A DNA stretch of 64,000 nt from CAVZQN01 sp963837395 (GCA_963837395.1 CAWINI010000004.1:1-64000); one strand, 5' to 3'. Positions 19,009 through 28,352 are shown, counted from the first letter of the stretch. A program made the numbers and translations. The notes: generated by a model from the sequence alone, not told the origin.

Positions 19009-20597
19009 CGATCGAAGATTCTAGCGACACGCAACACTGTGGCTTCATCCCAAGGTTTGCCTGCGAGCTGTAATCCAAGCGGTAAATTTTGTTTTGTATA
19101 ACCGACGGGAACGCTGATCGCAGGCCAGCCTAATATATTGAACGGTCCTGTTAATGTAGTAGAAGCAGGCGTTCCGAGTGCCGGAGCTCCGGTTAGCATC
19201 GTTGGTGTAGTAATCAAGTCGACTGATTTGAAGATCTTTCCTATGCGTTTGCGCAATACTGCGCGCGCCTGATTGGCTTGAATGTACGAAGTCGGGCCGA
19301 ATGCATATGCAGCAAGCACTCGCTGACGGAAAAATTCGCCCAGATCATCGAATCTTTCGCTCAATGTTGTTGCATGATTGGTAGCTGCTTCCATTGAAAT
19401 GATCGAGCTATTCAAAATTCGAAGTGAATTAAAATCGGGAACGTCAATTTCAACAATTTCCGCACCTGCTTGTGAAAGTAATTCCAAGCCGCTATTCCAG
19501 GCTAGAAGTGATTCCTGATCGGCTAACGGATTTCCGGTTCCATCATCGCGAAGCATTCCAATCACAATCGATCGGCAACCATCATCAATCTGTTCAAGCC
19601 CGGATAATGGAAGATCGCGCGTTCTAGGATCGCGGGGATCGTAACCTGCAAGCACTTGCAACACGAATGCCGCATCGCGAACGGTACGCGTCATTGGTCC
19701 AAGATGATCAAGTGACCACGAAAGCGTATCTGCGCCAAACAAACTGACGCGTCCGTATGTTGGCTTCAATCCTACGATGCCGCATTGCGCTGCCGGGATC
19801 CGAATCGATCCACCAGTATCAGTTCCCAACGCCGCAAACACAAGACCATCAGCCACTGCTGCACCGGAACCGCTGCTGCTTCCACCGGAATCTGCCTGCA
19901 ATGAATGTGGATTGTGCGTGGGGCCATAGTGCGCATTATTTGAACCCGGCGAATAAGCAAATTCCGACAGCCGTGTTTTACCAACAATGATTGCGCCTGC
20001 AGCTTTTAATTTTTCCACCGCTGCTGAATCGTAATCCGTAATTCGATCCGCAAAAATTTTTGAGCCAGCAGTTGTTGGAGTTCCACGCATTGCCAACAGA
20101 TCTTTGATCGCAACCGGAATACCATGCAACATTCCGCGATAACCACCCGAACGGATTTCAAGTTTCGCTTTGAGTGCTGCCTCTCTGGCTATTTCAGTAC
20201 AAACATATTGAAATGCATTTAAACTGGGATCGCGTTCCGCAATTCGCGCCAACGCAAGTTCAGTCAACTCGACCGGTGAAACTTTTTGATTCTTAACTTT
20301 CTGCGCAATCTCGTAAATCGATGGAAATTTTTGGTGCGTCGACGTCCCCTCAATCAAATATTTTTGTTCCATCCAACTCTGCGGACGGGATGTTTGCAGC
20401 GCTCCCCATCCGTTCAAATAATCCGGAATGGAACCTCGATCGATATTGCGCATTAGCTCTTCAAACGCCACTGCATATTGAATAAACCCGCGCTCAATCA
20501 TTCCATCCAGATCTTTTTTGGAAACCGGAATGTTTGCAGATTTGATGTTTGTACGCAGACGCTTAAGGATAAAATCAGGGACCTTCTGTTTGGACAT
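19005..20597 (-). CDS. Amidase-signature family hydrolase
   Basis: This is a 530-residue amidase-signature protein. The Ser-cisSer-Lys machinery is visible: Lys in PVAIKDLLAMRG, the Ser-rich loop GGSSSGSGAAV, and GTDTGGSIRIPAA with the nucleophile region, followed by GLKPTYGRVS. An N-terminal helical extension of about 90 residues precedes the domain. It is not part of a gatCAB cluster, so a stand-alone amidase or allophanate/indoleacetamide-type hydrolase is more likely than the tRNA amidotransferase subunit. The substrate cannot be deduced. Confidence 0.88.
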   Translation of the reverse strand: MSKQKVPDFILKRLRTNIKSANIPVSKKDLDGMIERGFIQYAVAFEELMRNIDRGSIPDYLNGWGALQTSRPQSWMEQKYLIEGTSTHQKFPSIYEIAQKVKNQKVSPVELTELALARIAERDPSLNAFQYVCTEIAREAALKAKLEIRSGGYRGMLHGIPVAIKDLLAMRGTPTTAGSKIFADRITDYDSAAVEKLKAAGAIIVGKTRLSEFAYSPGSNNAHYGPTHNPHSLQADSGGSSSGSGAAVADGLVFAALGTDTGGSIRIPAAQCGIVGLKPTYGRVSLFGADTLSWSLDHLGPMTRTVRDAAFVLQVLAGYDPRDPRTRDLPLSGLEQIDDGCRSIVIGMLRDDGTGNPLADQESLLAWNSGLELLSQAGAEIVEIDVPDFNSLRILNSSIISMEAATNHATTLSERFDDLGEFFRQRVLAAYAFGPTSYIQANQARAVLRKRIGKIFKSVDLITTPTMLTGAPALGTPASTTLTGPFNILGWPAISVPVGYTKQNLPLGLQLAGKPWDEATVLRVARIFDR

Positions 20598-20677
20598 TTA
20601 ATTCATTCTCGCGAAACAACTCTATCGCTGGATGACAAAATCCCGCGTAAAAAACATTGAAATACTGCCCCAGCTTG

Positions 20678-20694
20678 GCCGGCGGGACGCCGGC
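20678..20694. repeat. GC-rich palindromic repeat (R1 variant)
   Basis: The hairpin GCCGGCGGGACGCCGGC lies between two minus-strand genes. The stem bases differ from other R1 copies but are fully complementary. Confidence 0.65.
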
Positions 20695-20714
20695 GTTACA
20701 AACCCTACATCCTA

Positions 20715-21764
20715 TTATCGTGGAGATACAGTGTAGTTCAAGCGATTGTTTTCTTCCGATGATTCTTCCAGATCTGCATTAAAATCAGCGACAATCGCAA
20801 CCTTGTCGCCTGCTTCTACTTTGGTTCCACCATAGAAGTGCTGTCTTTCTTTGCCTGCACCAAGTTCCGGAGTGTTATATCTCCGAACCAACGATCCATT
20901 TACATATAAGGCCGTGATTGTAGGTTTTGCAACAGCAGTACCAACATTCGCAATTGAAAACGACAAATTACCGCGAGAATTTATGTTCACTGATCTTGGT
21001 ATTAAATCCGGTATCCGGACACTGATCAGAATCGGCTTCGTAAAAACATTATTCCTGTTATCGCTTTCTTCCACTGTTGAATCGTTCATCTCAAAACGAA
21101 CTTCCAACAAGGCTTGTTCAACCGGAATGTTTTCATTGGGAAGCCGCAAAACCATTTTGATTTGCTTCTCATCAGAAGGATCCAACCGTCCCAGTTTCCT
21201 CTCAGAGTACGCAACTTGCTTTTGAAATTGAGTTAAGTTGATTTTTAACAAAGACGATCGCACATCTTCCGGACCATTATTTCTAATTGAAACATTAAAC
21301 TCAGCAGTGCGGCCCTCCAATTTATCGGTTGCTGGCAACACGACATCAACAATTTGCAAATCTGCTTTGCTGTATCCTGGAAATCGTAGAATCACCCGGG
21401 AAGAATTATTTGCAGGATGATCATCGGATTCGATTTCATCAAATAATTCAACAACAAGTACATTTGCTGCCGGCGCAGTGATCTTCCAATCTAAATCTTC
21501 CTTCCGCGTTGCTTCTGCAGAAATTGGATTGAGCGCAATAATGTTCGTATCCACAACTTGCTGGCCGGAATAAAGAGTCAGCCTGCATTTCAGTTTTTCT
21601 GCGAGGTTCGGTCCGTGATTTGAAAATCCGATTGCCACGTGAAGAATTCCTGCGGATGGATCGATGCCTGGCGTTGCATGCTGTAATTCAAGATCGGCTG
21701 TTGCTTGTGCGATGAACGGAAAGAGGGAAAATGCAAGAATCAAAAACGATCGGTTCATTATCAA
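20715..21764 (-). CDS. Secreted CARDB-domain protein
   Basis: This protein of about 349 residues starts with a signal peptide (hydrophobic core, AQATA end; either of two closely spaced ATGs is possible). It then has three consecutive immunoglobulin-like CARDB modules of about 100 residues, each with the pattern 'ADL.......P........V...V.N.G' (ADLELQHATPGI, ADLQIVDVVLPA, PDLIPRSVNI). CARDB modules are adhesion-type domains found in exported proteins. No enzyme domain or anchor is attached. It is flanked by R1 repeats on both sides. Confidence 0.8.
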   Translation of the reverse strand: MIMNRSFLILAFSLFPFIAQATADLELQHATPGIDPSAGILHVAIGFSNHGPNLAEKLKCRLTLYSGQQVVDTNIIALNPISAEATRKEDLDWKITAPAANVLVVELFDEIESDDHPANNSSRVILRFPGYSKADLQIVDVVLPATDKLEGRTAEFNVSIRNNGPEDVRSSLLKINLTQFQKQVAYSERKLGRLDPSDEKQIKMVLRLPNENIPVEQALLEVRFEMNDSTVEESDNRNNVFTKPILISVRIPDLIPRSVNINSRGNLSFSIANVGTAVAKPTITALYVNGSLVRRYNTPELGAGKERQHFYGGTKVEAGDKVAIVADFNADLEESSEENNRLNYTVSPR

Positions 21765-21778
21765 TCAGACACTGAATA

Positions 21779-21826
21779 GGGAGCGCGGGCTTTAGCCCGC
21801 ATTGGGGACCGCGGACTTTAGTCCGC
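21779..21826. repeat. GC-rich palindromic repeat pair (family R1)
   Basis: Two hairpins with identical TTTA loops, GCGGGCTTTAGCCCGC and GCGGACTTTAGTCCGC, are separated by ATTGGGGACC. The second hairpin runs into the 3' end of the ornithine cyclodeaminase-like gene. Confidence 0.88.
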
Positions 21827-22712
21827 TAATCTTCTTGTAAATGTGCAGAGCTGAAGCGATATCTTCCATCGCAATTCCATTTGATTTAAACAACGTGATT
21901 TGTTCGGGTGAAGTGCGAGCGACACGGCCTTGAACGACATCAGACAATTCCCAAACAGAGTTCCAATCTTCGATAACGCCAATTAAATCACCCGCTTCGA
22001 TCTTGCTTTGCTCACGATGATCTGCGCAAATTAAATCGCAACGCCGGATCGCAGATTCATCCAACTCGCGCTTGTTTGACCAATTTGTACCGGCTGCATT
22101 GATGTGACAACCCGCTTTCAGCCATTCGCCGAATACTACCGGTGTTTTTGATGTGGTGATCGTACAAATTACATCTGCATCACGGACACATTGTTCGGCG
22201 CTTTGAGCTTCCGTCAAAGTGGCTTTCACTTGTGACTGTATTTTCTTAATGAACTCGGCGCGATTTTCTGCGGAACGGGAAAAGATTCTGATTTCTTTGA
22301 ATTTGCGAACGTGATCGATCGCCAGCAGTTGAGTTTCAGCTTGCAAACCCGTTCCGATGATCGCACCGATCGCTGAATCTTCGCGGGCCAAATATGATGT
22401 TGCCAATCCGCTGGCAGCACCTGTACGAATTTGTCCAAGCGCATCGGCTTCAAATACTCCCATCAATTTCCCGTTACGTTCATTGAATAGAAGGACCACA
22501 AAATCACCAGCTCCCTCGCGTCCGGTACCGTAGGATTTCAGTCCCATGATTCCTAAACTTGGAATCGATGCGGACATTACGTGCAGCAATGTGTTTGTAG
22601 ATTTCAATCGATAGCGCGGAATATTGACGAACTCCCGCTTGAATGCATCCCGTAGAACTTCGATGCATTCAGAAACGGGCAACAACTCTCGAACTTGTTT
22701 TTCAGTGATCAT
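21792..22712 (-). CDS. Ornithine cyclodeaminase/mu-crystallin family protein
   Basis: This is a 306-residue member of the ornithine cyclodeaminase/mu-crystallin family. The N-terminal part carries the family's Arg/Lys substrate sites (RYRLKSTN, GLKSYG). 'ADALGQIRTGAASGLAT' is the usual signature, and the Rossmann nucleotide loop GTGLQAETQ follows. Members include ornithine cyclodeaminase, alanine dehydrogenase and ketimine reductases; the exact reaction is not fixed. Its last codons lie in an R1 palindrome (LKSAVPNAG ends in the hairpin), so the C-terminus was probably reshaped by the repeat. Confidence 0.85.
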   Translation of the reverse strand: MITEKQVRELLPVSECIEVLRDAFKREFVNIPRYRLKSTNTLLHVMSASIPSLGIMGLKSYGTGREGAGDFVVLLFNERNGKLMGVFEADALGQIRTGAASGLATSYLAREDSAIGAIIGTGLQAETQLLAIDHVRKFKEIRIFSRSAENRAEFIKKIQSQVKATLTEAQSAEQCVRDADVICTITTSKTPVVFGEWLKAGCHINAAGTNWSNKRELDESAIRRCDLICADHREQSKIEAGDLIGVIEDWNSVWELSDVVQGRVARTSPEQITLFKSNGIAMEDIASALHIYKKISGLKSAVPNAG

Positions 22713-22737
22713 TTCTTACCACAGAAACACCGAGATT

Positions 22738-23838
22738 CTATTCAGCGATTGTTGGCTTCACAGCTTTCCCATGCGAATACCAATCCGAATTGACATACCA
22801 ATCATACGCGAATTTCACAAAGACGCTTGCTACTGCAACGAAAGGCACGGCAAGAATCATTCCCATGAACCCGAACAATGTACCACCGATCACCAACGAC
22901 AACATGATAACCACAGGATGTAATCCCGTTCGTTTGCCAACTACCTTCGGACCAATGATTGTGCCTTCCATCAATTGTGCAAACGCATAAACAACAACAA
23001 TAAGCACCAGCCTTTGCCATTGTTGATTATCAACAAATGAAAAGAAAAACGACAAACTAATGCCAAGAACAAATCCTAAATACGGAACCAGGTTTGCCAG
23101 TCCGGAAAAAATTCCAATTGGAACCGCAAGAGGTACCCGCAAGATTAATAATCCGATACAGTAAATCACAGCCAGAAATATTGATACGGTAAGTTGCCCC
23201 CGCAAATATTGACCAAGTGCCGAATCGACTTCCCCAATTTTTGTGCGAACCATTTCTTGATGACGTGGCGGAATCATGTTCATGAAATGTTGTTTGATCA
23301 GCGGAAAATCACTGAGCATATAAAATGCCAATACTGGAACAAGCAAGACGTTTAACATCGCAACAATGAAATTTACGAAGCCTGAAAACATCGAACCCAA
23401 AAAGTGAAGGACTGGTGCAAATAGTCCAGGCAATTTCGGCTTCAATGTTTTTTGGTAATAATCCTGGATATAGTTATTCATGTCTGGATGTTGTTGCAGA
23501 TAATTCTGCACCCACGGCAAAAGTTTTAATCGGATGACTTCAATGTACTGAGGAAATTTTGCGCGAACATCCGCGGTTTCACGAATGATTTGAGGCACTA
23601 AAATCCAGAACGATAACACTACAATTAGCGCCACGATCGCAAAAACAATGAACACAGATAAGCTTCTGGGAAGTCTGCGCCGCTGTAGAAAATCCACCCA
23701 GGGATTCAAAATGTAAGCGATAAAAAAGGCAAAAATGAATGGCCATAGAACGCTGCGTAGTGAGTAAAAAAAGATAATGGCAACAATCAGGGCTGCCAGA
23801 TATATGAATCGGAACCACTTCCGCTGTTTACCGTTCAT
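22738..23838 (-). CDS. AI-2E family (PerM-like) membrane permease
   Basis: This 366-residue protein has the AI-2E/PerM layout. Two N-terminal helices (residues about 10-45) are followed by a third (SVFIVFAIVALIV), a long periplasmic helical stretch, and a C-terminal block of five spans with 'GLANLVPYLGFVLG' and 'KVVGKRTGLHPVVIM', conserved in the family. Family members export small molecules or ions, and the substrate is unknown. It overlaps the upstream pgsA by four bases (ATGA), so the two are translationally coupled. Confidence 0.9.
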   Translation of the reverse strand: MNGKQRKWFRFIYLAALIVAIIFFYSLRSVLWPFIFAFFIAYILNPWVDFLQRRRLPRSLSVFIVFAIVALIVVLSFWILVPQIIRETADVRAKFPQYIEVIRLKLLPWVQNYLQQHPDMNNYIQDYYQKTLKPKLPGLFAPVLHFLGSMFSGFVNFIVAMLNVLLVPVLAFYMLSDFPLIKQHFMNMIPPRHQEMVRTKIGEVDSALGQYLRGQLTVSIFLAVIYCIGLLILRVPLAVPIGIFSGLANLVPYLGFVLGISLSFFFSFVDNQQWQRLVLIVVVYAFAQLMEGTIIGPKVVGKRTGLHPVVIMLSLVIGGTLFGFMGMILAVPFVAVASVFVKFAYDWYVNSDWYSHGKAVKPTIAE

Positions 23839-24401
23839 TTCTTTTCAACATTCTCGAATTTCTCGTATCGTTTTGTAAAAGTATAGATGTAATGAATTCC
23901 GGAAAAAAGCGTCAGAGCGAATGTGACATAAAACAGCCATTGAATCCATTCTGGATTCCAGCGTAAAAAGTTCGCTGTAAGAACGGCAAGTACACAGACG
24001 ATTTGAATGAAGGTGCTGGCTTTGCCGTAAATTGTCGGATCAAATTTCGTAAAGCCAGTTGTTAATGCAACTGCAACCGCACCAACAACAATAAGAATAT
24101 CGCGGCTGAAAACCATCACCGCGAGCCACAACGGAATTGCAACTGCAAGATTGCCTGGAAGTGTCAGCAAAAGAAATGAACTGGAAAGGAGTAATTTATC
24201 AGCCATTGGATCCAGTAATGCACCCAGTCTTGTCTTTTGCTGAAACTTGCGGGCAATAAAACCATCGATTAAATCAGTGAGTCCAGATATCAGAAATATC
24301 AGAAGTGCTAATCCGTATCGGCTATAGAGGATTGCCATGGCAAGAAATGGAATGAGAAACATGCGAAGGAGAGTAAAAATTGTGGCTACAGTAAGCTGCA
24401 T
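23835..24401 (-). CDS. pgsA: CDP-diacylglycerol--glycerol-3-phosphate 3-phosphatidyltransferase
   Basis: This is a 188-residue CDP-alcohol phosphatidyltransferase of the inner membrane. It makes phosphatidylglycerol phosphate, the committed step to phosphatidylglycerol and cardiolipin. The catalytic signature D-x2-D-G-x2-A-R-x8-G-x3-D-x3-D is complete: DLIDGFIARKFQ then GALLDPMADK. Four or more hydrophobic spans surround it, and MQLTVATIFTLLRMFLIPF is a typical opening. The next gene downstream (AI-2E permease) overlaps by four bases. An R1 repeat precedes the start. Confidence 0.93.
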   Translation of the reverse strand: MQLTVATIFTLLRMFLIPFLAMAILYSRYGLALLIFLISGLTDLIDGFIARKFQQKTRLGALLDPMADKLLLSSSFLLLTLPGNLAVAIPLWLAVMVFSRDILIVVGAVAVALTTGFTKFDPTIYGKASTFIQIVCVLAVLTANFLRWNPEWIQWLFYVTFALTLFSGIHYIYTFTKRYEKFENVEKK

Positions 24402-24410
24402 ATTTGTTTA

Positions 24411-24460
24411 TAGCGGGCATGATGCCCGCGGCCCGTAATGCGGCGACAGGCCCGCGCTCC
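24411..24460. repeat. GC-rich palindromic repeat (family R1)
   Basis: The hairpin GCGGGCATGATGCCCGC is followed by GGCCCGTAATGCGG and GCCCGCGCTCC, nearly the same order as the cluster at 16302. It lies between pgsA and the csgG terminator. Confidence 0.85.
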
Positions 24461-24471
24461 ATAAAGAAAAA

Positions 24472-24490
24472 GGCCCGCAAATTGCGGGCC
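24472..24490 (-). terminator. Rho-independent terminator of the csgG-like gene
   Basis: On the minus strand, stem GGCCCGC and GCGGGCC with an AATTT loop is followed by TTTTTCTTT. It lies 24 bases after the stop of the csgG-like gene. Confidence 0.85.
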
Positions 24491-24514
24491 CATTTCAATC
24501 AGTGCCTTCGCAAC

Positions 24515-25405
24515 TTAATCTTTGCGATAACTATCGCCTTTCTTAACCGTACCGCTCTTGCTTTCGGCAATCGCCGATTTTGTCAGTACCTGGGTTACTA
24601 CAATCTGTCCAACTTTTTCAGTAACTGTATCTAATACGTTACCATCTTCATCTTTAATTTCATCGGTTACGCGATAAACAGAATACACGTCACCAACGTT
24701 AACGCCGCCTTCCTGACCGCCATCAATGTAAATCTTCGGTCCTTTTACATCAACAACTTTACCGGAACCTGCAGCAGGTGCAAGATTCGCCAACGATGGA
24801 GCCTTTGCTAATACTTGCTGAGTTACTTTCTCTACCGCAGGACGAAGCGCTTCACTGGCCACTCCATAATCATATTGCTGCTCAAAGCTTACACCTTGAA
24901 ATGCAGCACCACCCATCTTCTTGTCTCCTGCTCCGGTTGCAGCAAGAAGAATTTCGCCAGTTGTCGTATCAATCATTCTTACATCCAACTTTGATTCGGC
25001 TTTTGCGAAAGAAGCTCCAAATCCTGCAATCGAGCCACCAGTTTTCTTAATGCTGAATGCAGTAATGGATCCAGTAAACAACACCTGAACTCCTAAAAGT
25101 TTTCCGATTTTTGGAGCAGTAGATGCTGTTACCGCACCTGAAGCACCCAAACCTTGTTCTGCCAGAACTGCTGCGATTTTGTCGCGTTCGATTACAGTAA
25201 ACTGACCGCTGTTTACCAGTTGAGTAACAAATTCTTCGCCAGCAGCTTTCCCTAAATTATCGCCCCAGTAATACCATGAGCTGTTGTTTTGAAAATCAAA
25301 AACAGCTACGCGGATTTTCTTGCCTGCTGCTGCATCTGCTGGGGAGACTTGAAAGAAAGCAGCAATAAGAGCAACAAACAAGGTAAGCACTATGAAACGT
25401 TTCAT
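24515..25405 (-). CDS. CsgG-like secreted protein
   Basis: This 296-residue protein has a signal peptide ending PADAAAG, without the lipobox Cys of classic CsgG lipoproteins. The domain 'IRVAVFDFQNNS', 'FTVIERDKIAAVLAEQGLG' and 'GKLLGVQVLFTGSIT' is characteristic of CsgG/curli-assembly-type proteins. The C-terminal 80 residues (VVDVKGPKIYIDGG, GVNVGDVYSVYR, VGQIVVTQV) resemble the FlgT C-terminal beta-domain. It probably acts in the periplasm or at the outer membrane. It is the last gene of a three-gene minus-strand envelope cluster and is followed by a strong terminator. Confidence 0.85.
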   Translation of the reverse strand: MKRFIVLTLFVALIAAFFQVSPADAAAGKKIRVAVFDFQNNSSWYYWGDNLGKAAGEEFVTQLVNSGQFTVIERDKIAAVLAEQGLGASGAVTASTAPKIGKLLGVQVLFTGSITAFSIKKTGGSIAGFGASFAKAESKLDVRMIDTTTGEILLAATGAGDKKMGGAAFQGVSFEQQYDYGVASEALRPAVEKVTQQVLAKAPSLANLAPAAGSGKVVDVKGPKIYIDGGQEGGVNVGDVYSVYRVTDEIKDEDGNVLDTVTEKVGQIVVTQVLTKSAIAESKSGTVKKGDSYRKD

Positions 25406-25432
25406 TGACTTATTCCTCCAACCTAACCTTTG

Positions 25433-26080
25433 TTAAAAATCAAAATCTACAGAAACTCCACCTGACAGTTCAACAAAATGAAGATTATCTTCTGTTGAAA
25501 ATTCCGGAGTCAGCCAATAATATCTTCCGTCAAAACGGAAGCTCATATCGTGCCGAAAACGAATTCGTAATCCTCCTCCTGCGTTAAATGCAAAATCAGT
25601 TTCCGATGGATTCAATGTAAAGAACAGCGGAGAATCGCGGAAAGTAAAATGAACAGCGCTTACGCCTCCTGTCACAAAAGGTCGTATCGGGCCTTTTGGA
25701 ATTATATTTGTCAGCATATTCGCACTGAAAACGTAGGTGTCGACTCTAATAGTACTGAAACCAGTGAATCCACCATTGACTTGAGCTACCGATGCAATAC
25801 TTGCGGGTGTAAAACCCATCGACCCTTCCACCGCAAAATACCGATTCAGATTATACGCCAGTCGAAAGCCTCCAATGAAATCATCGCCAAGAGTGGCGCC
25901 AAAACTATCAGGAATAAAGAGTGGTGTGTTTTGAAGAATAAAATCGTCTCCTAAAAATCCACCAGCATAAAAGGTGACATCTGCATTGTATTCTCTTGGC
26001 TCATTATCTTGAGCGAGACATAAGAGTGGGAAAGAAAATAGAAGTAAAAACACGAATCGACTAACGGAGGTCATCTTCAT
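25433..26080 (-). CDS. Outer-membrane beta-barrel protein (OmpW/OmpX-like size)
   Basis: This 215-residue protein has a signal peptide ending PLLCLAQ. Alternating amphipathic strands follow and it ends in DFDF, a C-terminal aromatic as barrel assembly (BAM) substrates have. The repeated pattern (GGFRLAYNLNRYFAVEGSMGF, PIRPFVTGGVSAVHF, AFNAGGGLRIRF) fits the outer-membrane beta-barrel domain family with about eight strands. It sits between the CsgG-like and FlgT/LPP20-like genes on the same strand with short spacers, suggesting a shared envelope function. Confidence 0.8.
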   Translation of the reverse strand: MKMTSVSRFVFLLLFSFPLLCLAQDNEPREYNADVTFYAGGFLGDDFILQNTPLFIPDSFGATLGDDFIGGFRLAYNLNRYFAVEGSMGFTPASIASVAQVNGGFTGFSTIRVDTYVFSANMLTNIIPKGPIRPFVTGGVSAVHFTFRDSPLFFTLNPSETDFAFNAGGGLRIRFRHDMSFRFDGRYYWLTPEFSTEDNLHFVELSGGVSVDFDF

Positions 26081-26089
26081 GAATAAACC

Positions 26090-27241
26090 TCAATGAACGA
26101 CATCATATTGCAGGTGATCGACCGAAACTTCCACTAACTCAAGCTTGAACCCCGCGAACGGAGTTTTTGCAATCTGGGCAGATAGTTCCTGTCCGTCGGT
26201 CTTCGCCTGAATACTTATATCGGCAGAACCTCCGGAAAAGTTGCGTACCACAATTTCCGTAACCCCCCGCATTTTTTCGAGACTTGATTTCAATCGTTCC
26301 AATTCCTGTGTGGAAATGCCGTTCACTTCCATGGCAATCGTCCGTGTGCCTGATGATTCTTTTTGCCACGTATCTAAAATTCCTTCGATCAGTTGATCAG
26401 CAACTTGATCCGATGCTTTTTGTAAAGCTTCTTGCATTGCAGCAATTTCATTGATGTGTGCAGCTGTTCCTTTTCCTGAAGCTTGTGCAATCACTTCGCC
26501 GGTACCTGCTTTCACTGCAGTCGCATTGATTGTGCTGCTAACGGAAAGCAGATCGGAACCCATAATGTTGTTCGCTGAGCGTGTTGAAGCGGCCTGTCCG
26601 ACAATTACGATTTCAGCGCCAAGGCGTTTTCCGAATTTTCCAGCAGTAGCATAATCACCTTCCCACGCTGCTCTTGCCTCTTGAGCATTCAATGATTTGC
26701 GCATGAAATTGGGATCAACAATATTGAAGCCTTTTTCTTTCATGCGTTTATTAACCGTGCTTTCCGCCTGTGATGTAGAAACAGAATAAGCCTCCCAATA
26801 TGATGCATTGCTTAAAATGTTATCTTCTACGATCGAAACCATGATCCGTGGATATTTCATCCGTCTTTGCAAAAGACCAATCCCTGAAAGATCATTTGTA
26901 AGATCTCCGGTACTTACGTCCGCAGAAATCGTTACCCGCATTAAATTGCCTTCCTGTTTTTCTGAAACGACCGAATAATTTTTAACGTAACCGGAAGAAT
27001 GCGAGTAAATCCGATCACTTAACAATTGATACTTTTCTACAGCAGTTTCTGATTCAACGATCGTTCCAACTGCTTGTTCAACTGCTCTGCGCAAAGCATC
27101 TTCAATCGCTTTATCACGCGCAGCTGCCGGATCTGATCCTATGGTGGCAACACCATCCGCAGTAATTTGTTTTGTATCCTGTGCAATTAACGGCAAGGCA
27201 AAACACACAAATAGTGCGATCACGGTAAAAGTTTTTTTCAT
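26090..27241 (-). CDS. FlgT/LPP20-domain periplasmic protein
   Basis: This protein of about 383 residues has a signal peptide (KKTFTVIALFVCFALPLIAQ). The start at 27241 is preferred over an ORF extension to 27325 because the signal peptide begins there and GGAG lies upstream. The N-terminal module 'ADGVATIGSDPAAARDKAIEDALRRAVEQAVG' is the LPP20/FlgT-N pattern, and 'GYVKNYSVVSEKQEG' follows. The middle half contains a CsgG-related 'AEIVIVGQAAS' segment. It is the first gene of the cluster with the barrel and CsgG-like proteins. There are no flagellar genes nearby, so a flagellar role is not implied. Confidence 0.78.
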   Translation of the reverse strand: MKKTFTVIALFVCFALPLIAQDTKQITADGVATIGSDPAAARDKAIEDALRRAVEQAVGTIVESETAVEKYQLLSDRIYSHSSGYVKNYSVVSEKQEGNLMRVTISADVSTGDLTNDLSGIGLLQRRMKYPRIMVSIVEDNILSNASYWEAYSVSTSQAESTVNKRMKEKGFNIVDPNFMRKSLNAQEARAAWEGDYATAGKFGKRLGAEIVIVGQAASTRSANNIMGSDLLSVSSTINATAVKAGTGEVIAQASGKGTAAHINEIAAMQEALQKASDQVADQLIEGILDTWQKESSGTRTIAMEVNGISTQELERLKSSLEKMRGVTEIVVRNFSGGSADISIQAKTDGQELSAQIAKTPFAGFKLELVEVSVDHLQYDVVH

Positions 27242-27345
27242 GAAAGAGGTCTCCAAACTGACCATAGATTTAAGCATTACACGACGAAAAAAGTCAATGA
27301 AAAACTGCATTGTAGGAGGAGGCATGGAGGCAGCGGTTGGAGATT

Positions 27346-27428
27346 AATCACGGAAGCACGGAAGGCACTGAAAACACGGAAAATAATAGTTTATTCGGTG
27401 ATTTCCGTCTATTCCATGTTTCCGTGAC
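27346..27428. repeat. Long imperfect hairpin, ACCAC/TCACGGAA type (family R2)
   Basis: The left arm is units of TCACGGAAGCACGGAAGG and AACACGGAA; the right arm is their approximate inverse complement (TTTCCGT, CATGTTTCCGTGA). The arms are about 38 bases. It lies between divergent-facing gene ends. Confidence 0.75.
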
Positions 27429-27448
27429 AAAAAAGCGGGATGTTTCTT

Positions 27449-28282
27449 CTATCGTAGTATTTTCCGTGGGATGATCCAATTATCGCCACGTCGGGCGATC
27501 CGCAGAAAAGTTCTGTTTCCGATCAATGATTCCGCCCAATCACCTGATTCGCCATTAGACCACGTGAACCACTTTGGAAGTTGTTTTTCACACGAGAGAA
27601 TGGATGAATTTAGGGCTGCTGAGAGTAATTTTGCGCCAGCCTCCATCCCGGTAATCTTGTCGGCAGAAGTTCGAATCGTCCGCGGCATACTGTTTTCCCA
27701 TAGATCCAGGATGGGCCCCTCCTCCTTGCGCGTTGATTCACTACGAATCGCCAGAATCAGATAAGAATGAAGCTCCATTTTTGCTTTTTGAAATAATCGT
27801 GCATCTCTGGTCGATGTGTATTTCAACGCTTTACGGACTTGATTGTTTGAAGTGGAACCTTCACGTTTCAAGTAGTTCAGAATTTTTCTTGCATCGCGTG
27901 AAAGTAAATCTCCGTCTTCACATTTCTTACGGTTTAACCGCGCAAAAACGGTAATAAAGGGCCAAAGATCTTGATGAATTGCGGTGGAGTATTTTCGGAA
28001 AAAACGACATTCCACAAATTCCGGCTCACATAACAATTGATCGCGCCACAATTTGCAATTTTCTGCAGCCTTCCCTACTTCCCTTTCTTTTCCATTAGCA
28101 ATTCTTCCTAAAATTGCATCCAGTAAATTTGGAAGTTCTGCCTTAGCATCCCATAGTACTATGGAATGTTCTTTTATAAACTTGCGCGCATCGGCAAGTG
28201 ATCTTAATCGAAGATCCACAGAAAGGCAGTGAGCTTTCTTTTTCCAGGCTTCAGCCCTGGTAAAAATCTTTTCCGAGTTCAT
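27449..28282 (-). CDS. Unknown protein with central winged-helix-like segment
   Basis: This 277-residue soluble protein is not firmly recognised. The middle (residues about 125-180, ARKILNYLKREGSTSNNQVRKAL then 'ARLFQKAKMELHSYLILAIR') looks like a winged helix-turn-helix of the kind in AlkZ/YcaQ-related DNA glycosylase-like proteins. The C-terminus (FLRIARRGDNWIIPRK) is strand-rich. The N-terminal 60 residues are helical and charged. It is isolated between an R2 hairpin and a divergent four-helix-bundle gene. AlkZ relationship is a guess from pattern only. Confidence 0.7.
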   Translation of the reverse strand: MNSEKIFTRAEAWKKKAHCLSVDLRLRSLADARKFIKEHSIVLWDAKAELPNLLDAILGRIANGKEREVGKAAENCKLWRDQLLCEPEFVECRFFRKYSTAIHQDLWPFITVFARLNRKKCEDGDLLSRDARKILNYLKREGSTSNNQVRKALKYTSTRDARLFQKAKMELHSYLILAIRSESTRKEEGPILDLWENSMPRTIRTSADKITGMEAGAKLLSAALNSSILSCEKQLPKWFTWSNGESGDWAESLIGNRTFLRIARRGDNWIIPRKILR

Positions 28283-28352
28283 GTCCCTTTGTCTTTTTTT
28301 TTGGAGAAAAGTGTTAGCATCTTAACGCACATAAAAAAATATTTCAAATTTG

